A stretch of DNA of 64,000 bases from the NCBI GenBank assembly GCA_964400675.1, contig CAYNVO010000009.1, positions 1 through 64,000 of the forward strand. The letters are read 5' to 3'. Position numbers and translations under genes: made by a program. This document shows, piece after piece, positions 60,775-64,000 of this stretch. Position 1 is the stretch's first letter; each line of letters starts with the position of its first letter. The DNA comes from 9FT-COMBO-48-23 sp964400675 (lineage in GTDB: Bacteria > Chloroflexota > Dehalococcoidia > GIF9 > UBA5629). The notes under the pieces are model-generated. The model saw nothing but the letters and a program-made list of their open reading frames with translations, had not been told where the DNA came from and did not search any database.

Positions 60775-62307
60775 TTGCGCGCTATTGTCAGTGTTTCCAA
60801 CAAATCAGGACTGGTCGATTTTGTCCGCAAGCTAAAAGATCTAGATGTCGAAATTTACAGCACCGGCGGCACTAAAAAGGCTATCGAGGTCGAGGGCATA
60901 AAAGTCCACAGCATCTCAGAGCTAACCGGCTTCCCTGAGATTCTCGATGGTCGGGTGAAAACCCTTCACCCGGTAGTCCACGGCGGTATCTTAGCCAGAC
61001 GAGACCTACCCAAGCACATGGACGAGCTGGCTAAGAACAAAATTCAAACTATAGATATGGTGGTGGTAAACCTCTATCCCTTTGTCCAGACAGTGACCAA
61101 GGCTAATGTCTCCCTTGAGGAAGCGCTTGAGAACATAGATATCGGCGGGCCGACAATGATTCGTGCTTCTGCCAAGAATTTCCCTTCTGTACTGGTAATC
61201 GTTGACCCTGAAGACTATGACGTTATCATCGAACATCTGAAAAAAGGCAAGGTGGACCAGCAGGAGCGAAAAAGGCTGGCTCAAAAAGCTTTCCAGCACG
61301 TCGCCATGTATGACACCGCCATCGCCGAGTATCTCCGAGACAAGGAAATCTTCCCGCAGGATATGACCATAGCTATGAAGAAGCTCTATGACCTGCGTTA
61401 CGGGGAAAATCCTCACCAGAAAGCTGCCGTCTATGCCGAGCAATCGATAAAGCAGAAGCCGGCGGGCTTGACAGCGGTCAAGCTGCTCCACGGTCCCGAG
61501 CTCTCCTTCAATAACTTCCTCGACCTCCAAGCTGCCTGGACCACCGCCTGCGACTTCACCGATCCGACCGTAGCCATCGTCAAACACAACAACGCCTGCG
61601 GGCTTTGCAGCAATAAAGACCTGATTGAAGCCTATAAGAGAGCGCTTGCCGGTGACCCTGTATCCGCATTCGGAGGCATTGTCGCCTGCAATCGCCCCAT
61701 AGACACCGCCCTGGCTGCCGAAATCGACAAGACCCACTACGACTGCATCATGGCCCCAGGCTACAGCAACGAAGCCCTTGATATGTTCAAACGCAAGAAG
61801 AACCTGCGTCTGCTTTCGCTGCCTGTCTCACCACAAGGAGTCAGGACTGGAAACATTGACCTGCGACCTATAAGCGGCGGCTTCATGGTGCAGGAGCAAG
61901 ATTACTACACCGAGGAAGAATTTAAGCCGAAGACCGTATCCAAGCGCGAGCCCACCAAGGAGGAAATGCGCGACATGCTCTTCGCCTGGAGAGCGGTGAA
62001 ACACATCAAGTCTAATGGCATTGTACTGGCTAAAGATAATACGCTGCTCGGCATGGGCACGGGACAACCCAACAGGGTAGTCAGCGTCGAGCTTTCCTTA
62101 AAGAGAGCCGGCGACGCCGCCAAAGGCAGCGTGCTCGCCTCCGACGCCATGATTCCATTCCCGGACACCGTCGAGGTAGCCGCAAAGGGCGGAGCCACCG
62201 CCGTAATCCAAACCGGCGGCTCGGTAAGAGATAAAGAGGTCATCGAGACAGCCGATAAATACAATATGGCTATGGTTCTAACCGGCATACGCCATTTCAG
62301 ACACTAG
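60775..62307 (+). CDS. purH: Bifunctional AICAR transformylase/IMP cyclohydrolase
   Basis: 510 aa. Starts at a TTG preceded by AAAGGAGGT. N-terminal IMP cyclohydrolase domain (STGGTKKAIE, FPEILDGRVKTLHPVVHGG), C-terminal formyltransferase domain (LRYGENPHQKAAVY, VKHNNACGLC, SDAMIPFPDTVEVAAKGGATAVIQTGGS). Last two steps to IMP. It lies 13 nt after purM. Confidence 0.96.
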   Translation: MRAIVSVSNKSGLVDFVRKLKDLDVEIYSTGGTKKAIEVEGIKVHSISELTGFPEILDGRVKTLHPVVHGGILARRDLPKHMDELAKNKIQTIDMVVVNLYPFVQTVTKANVSLEEALENIDIGGPTMIRASAKNFPSVLVIVDPEDYDVIIEHLKKGKVDQQERKRLAQKAFQHVAMYDTAIAEYLRDKEIFPQDMTIAMKKLYDLRYGENPHQKAAVYAEQSIKQKPAGLTAVKLLHGPELSFNNFLDLQAAWTTACDFTDPTVAIVKHNNACGLCSNKDLIEAYKRALAGDPVSAFGGIVACNRPIDTALAAEIDKTHYDCIMAPGYSNEALDMFKRKKNLRLLSLPVSPQGVRTGNIDLRPISGGFMVQEQDYYTEEEFKPKTVSKREPTKEEMRDMLFAWRAVKHIKSNGIVLAKDNTLLGMGTGQPNRVVSVELSLKRAGDAAKGSVLASDAMIPFPDTVEVAAKGGATAVIQTGGSVRDKEVIETADKYNMAMVLTGIRHFRH

Positions 62308-62326
62308 AATTAAGGACACAAATATC

Positions 62327-62415
62327 CTCTCTCCCCTGGAAGGAGAGAGTTAGAGTGAGGGGGATTATATAGGTTTCATCCTCACCTTGATCTTCTCCCA
62401 TCAAGGGGGAGGAGA
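62327..62415. repeat. Nested-palindrome repeat after purH
   Basis: Three inverted pairs in one stretch: CTCTCTCC/GGAGAGAG (62327-62349), GTGAGG/CCTCAC (62355-62385) and CTTGAT/ATCAAG (62386-62405). It resembles the widespread GAGAGGGTAAGGGTGAGG-type intergenic repeats and could also act as the operon terminator. Confidence 0.6.
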
Positions 62416-62438
62416 GCTGTATTTTAAAGGAAAGACCA

Positions 62439-62756
62439 ATGCTGATAATCAACAAGGACACCGTCACCGCTACCAGGCAAAAGGTAGCTGACCCTAAAAA
62501 AATAAAGCAAGCTGTTCAAGACGTGAAAAAGATGCTGGAGATTAAGGAGACACTCCTGTGGCGGTCTGAGGGGATGGCACCTTGCTGCGGCTCTCTGTGC
62601 AATGTATCGGCACATCTCACCCGTGAAGTCAGTATACTGGAAAATACACTGTCGGCACTGGAAAACGGTGATACGGCTCAAGCCGCCGACCTGCTACAAG
62701 AATATATCAATGTTTTAGAGGCAAGCTGTGAACCCAGCCAGCCAAACTATTGTTGA
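62439..62756 (+). CDS. Small Cys-containing protein of unknown function
   Basis: 105 aa, not recognised. Helical and charged, with CCGSLC near residue 50 and two more Cys at the C-terminus (EASCEPSQPNYC), a possible metal site. AAGGAAAG precedes the ATG. It overlaps the next gene by 29 bases, so the two are co-translated. Confidence 0.7.
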   Translation: MLIINKDTVTATRQKVADPKKIKQAVQDVKKMLEIKETLLWRSEGMAPCCGSLCNVSAHLTREVSILENTLSALENGDTAQAADLLQEYINVLEASCEPSQPNYC

Positions 62757-63819
62757 CCTCGATATCCTGGTCGAGTCTCTTACCCAAAAATCAAAAGGGC
62801 TTTCCCAGCGCATATTTTCGGTCTCCACCACAAAGGGCTGCCTCAAGCCACCTGCCACAATGCTCCCCTGGATCGAGCAGCAGTTCGGCTCGGTGGATAG
62901 GGTAACCGAGCAAAAAATCATCAAAGTCACCAACCTGGTCACCTTCGAAGGTTCTATATTCAACTCGCTGCGAGCCCTGCGTCCGCGCCAGTTTGAGGAC
63001 CGGCTCAGAGTCGAAGCCAGGCTTCTCGATAAGGCCAAAGACGACCCGCTAAGCAAACCACTGGAAGATACCCCGGAAGATATTTTCGGCAGAATAAAAG
63101 GCAAGCACTGTATCACCGCCAGCAACATCGCCAAATATGACGGTCTGCACGGCATGATAATCTTCAAAGACTTTAATCCACTTAAGTTCTCCAGAGAGGA
63201 AGTTATCGACTATCTGAATACCGGCTGGAAATGGGCACAGAAAGCCCATGAGTTTGACCCATCAGCCAGGTATTACTTTTTCCTGTGGAACGCACTGAAG
63301 AAAGCCGGCGCCAGCCTGGCTCATGGACATGCCCAGGTGGTACTGGGCAGGGATCGCCATTACGCTAAAATCGAAGCCCTGCGTCAGGCCGCCCTTCAAT
63401 ACAAAGCCAAATATAACTCCGACTATTTCGACGACCTGTACCAGGTTCACCTCGACCTTGGACTGGCTCTGGAAAAGAGCGGAATCAGAATCCTGTCTTA
63501 CTTAACCCCAATCAAGGAGAAGGAGATGATGCTGCTGTCACCAACCTTGAACGACTCATTCAAGAACATTGTCTATGAGGTCTTAGCCTGTTTCCGTGAT
63601 TGCATGCATGTGACCTCCTTCAACGTGGGCATAGCCACACCACCCCTTAATTCCCTGCCCAGGGAATGGGAGGGCTTTCCCATCATCGCCCGCATAGTTG
63701 ACCGCGGCTATCCCTGGGATGGCTCTTCTGATTTCGGCACCATGGAGCTTTACGCCGCCAGCATCATCTCCAGCGACCCGTTCCAGGTAATACGGGAGCT
63801 TAAAGAGGCTTTGGCATAA
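62728..63819 (+). CDS. GalT/HIT-superfamily nucleotidyltransferase-like protein
   Basis: 363 aa from a GTG. The key motif is His199-x-His201-x-Gln203 in ASLAHGHAQVV, the HxHxQ active site of the galactose-1-phosphate uridylyltransferase / Ap4A phosphorylase branch of the histidine-triad superfamily. A second-half HIT-like domain (about 240-340) fits the two-domain layout of that branch. GCLKPP near residue 37 may be a zinc or substrate loop. The typical GalT HPHxQ Pro is Gly here and no galactose genes are nearby, so another nucleotide substrate is likely. Confidence 0.75.
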   Translation: MNPASQTIVDLDILVESLTQKSKGLSQRIFSVSTTKGCLKPPATMLPWIEQQFGSVDRVTEQKIIKVTNLVTFEGSIFNSLRALRPRQFEDRLRVEARLLDKAKDDPLSKPLEDTPEDIFGRIKGKHCITASNIAKYDGLHGMIIFKDFNPLKFSREEVIDYLNTGWKWAQKAHEFDPSARYYFFLWNALKKAGASLAHGHAQVVLGRDRHYAKIEALRQAALQYKAKYNSDYFDDLYQVHLDLGLALEKSGIRILSYLTPIKEKEMMLLSPTLNDSFKNIVYEVLACFRDCMHVTSFNVGIATPPLNSLPREWEGFPIIARIVDRGYPWDGSSDFGTMELYAASIISSDPFQVIRELKEALA

Positions 63820-63825
63820 ATGTAG

Positions 63826-63897
63826 GGACGGGGCTTTAGCCCTGTCCGAGACGCTTGTTTATAACTTCGCGGACAGACCTGGGGGTGTGCCCCTGCA
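63826..63897. repeat. GGGAC...GTCC hairpin repeat at the contig end
   Basis: GGACGGGGC/GCCCTGTCC with a TTTA loop (63826-63847), then GGACAGACC and GGGGTGTGCCCC text to about 63897. Same family as 34310-34372. Bases 63898-64000 contain no recognisable gene. Confidence 0.6.
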
Positions 63898-64000
63898 TGC
63901 GGCGGTCAATTAAACGACACATACTCCTGTCTCATGTTATAATACGGAACCACGCATCGCCGTGCAGATATAATAAAAATCATCGCCCAAAACCTTAATT

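Noticed and set aside
61006..61737. 243-aa minus-strand frame opposite purH
   Set aside because: Shadow of purH, which has every expected motif in the other direction.

Overview
The window looks like a chromosomal contig from an uncultured anaerobic Chloroflexota bacterium, most likely class Dehalococcoidia. This is inferred from gene content and style, not from a marker-gene tree. Supporting signs are tungsten/molybdenum and B12 metabolism, an archaeal-type fructose-1,6-bisphosphate aldolase/phosphatase, strictly anaerobic radical enzymes, tubulin-like paralogues, and surface proteins that end in a C-terminal membrane anchor. Genes are densely packed on both strands and many neighbours overlap by 1-20 bases. 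No rRNA, tRNA, CRISPR array or complete mobile element was recognised.

Layout. 0.4-8.6 kb (+): a surface protein, CTP synthase (pyrG), a transaldolase-like aldolase, Rho, an IPT-type surface protein and a tubulin/FtsZ-like GTPase. 8.7-10.5 kb (-): an orphan phage-terminase cassette. 10.6-11.9 kb (+): a TPR lipoprotein. 11.9-17.5 kb (-): the AmmeMemoRadiSam trio, a second divergent tubulin-like protein, RarA and a hydrolase. 17.6-19.6 kb (+): an acyl-CoA dehydrogenase and coaE. 19.6-32.3 kb (-): lipid and polysaccharide genes, a QueG-like/phosphotriesterase cluster, dnaN, rdgB-moaA-moaC, FBP aldolase/phosphatase, acyl-CoA mutase and cobO. 32.4-34.3 kb (+): aldehyde ferredoxin oxidoreductase. 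34.3-42.0 kb (+): a ribbon-helix-helix-like small protein and three surface proteins, flanked by a perfect 170-bp direct repeat. 42.1-45.1 kb (+): L21-L27-L31, a DUF1385 protein and a lipoprotein. 45.1-46.2 kb (-): hisA-hisI. 46.3-55.2 kb (+): acyl-CoA dehydrogenase, biotin-type carboxyltransferase, methyltransferase, UbiA prenyltransferase, B12 radical SAM protein, flavoprotein and 4-hydroxybutyryl-CoA dehydratase. 55.3-56.6 kb (-): MBL-fold hydrolase and a DUF5679 zinc ribbon. 56.7-63.8 kb (+): TlyA, a hydrolase, purF-purM-purH, and a GalT/HIT-like gene with a small Cys-rich partner.

How the parts fit. Central metabolism is gluconeogenic and acyl-CoA based. Acyl-CoA dehydrogenases, a carboxyltransferase, a B12 mutase with its adenosyltransferase gene just upstream, 4-hydroxybutyryl-CoA dehydratase and a tungsten aldehyde oxidoreductase suggest fermentation or oxidation of short-chain acids, or part of a C4 carbon cycle. 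Five large envelope proteins and two tubulin-like proteins point to an unusual cell envelope and cytoskeleton.

Non-coding architecture is the most distinctive feature. (1) A palindromic element with GTCATTCTGAG...CTCAGAATGAC ends recurs in most larger gaps and supplies the stop of one gene and the Shine-Dalgarno of another. (2) Several genes, mostly with GTG starts, have a good sigma-70-type promoter whose -10 box ends only 6-10 nt before the start codon and no Shine-Dalgarno, so leaderless mRNAs are likely. (3) A 7.5-kb surface-protein block lies between perfect direct repeats.
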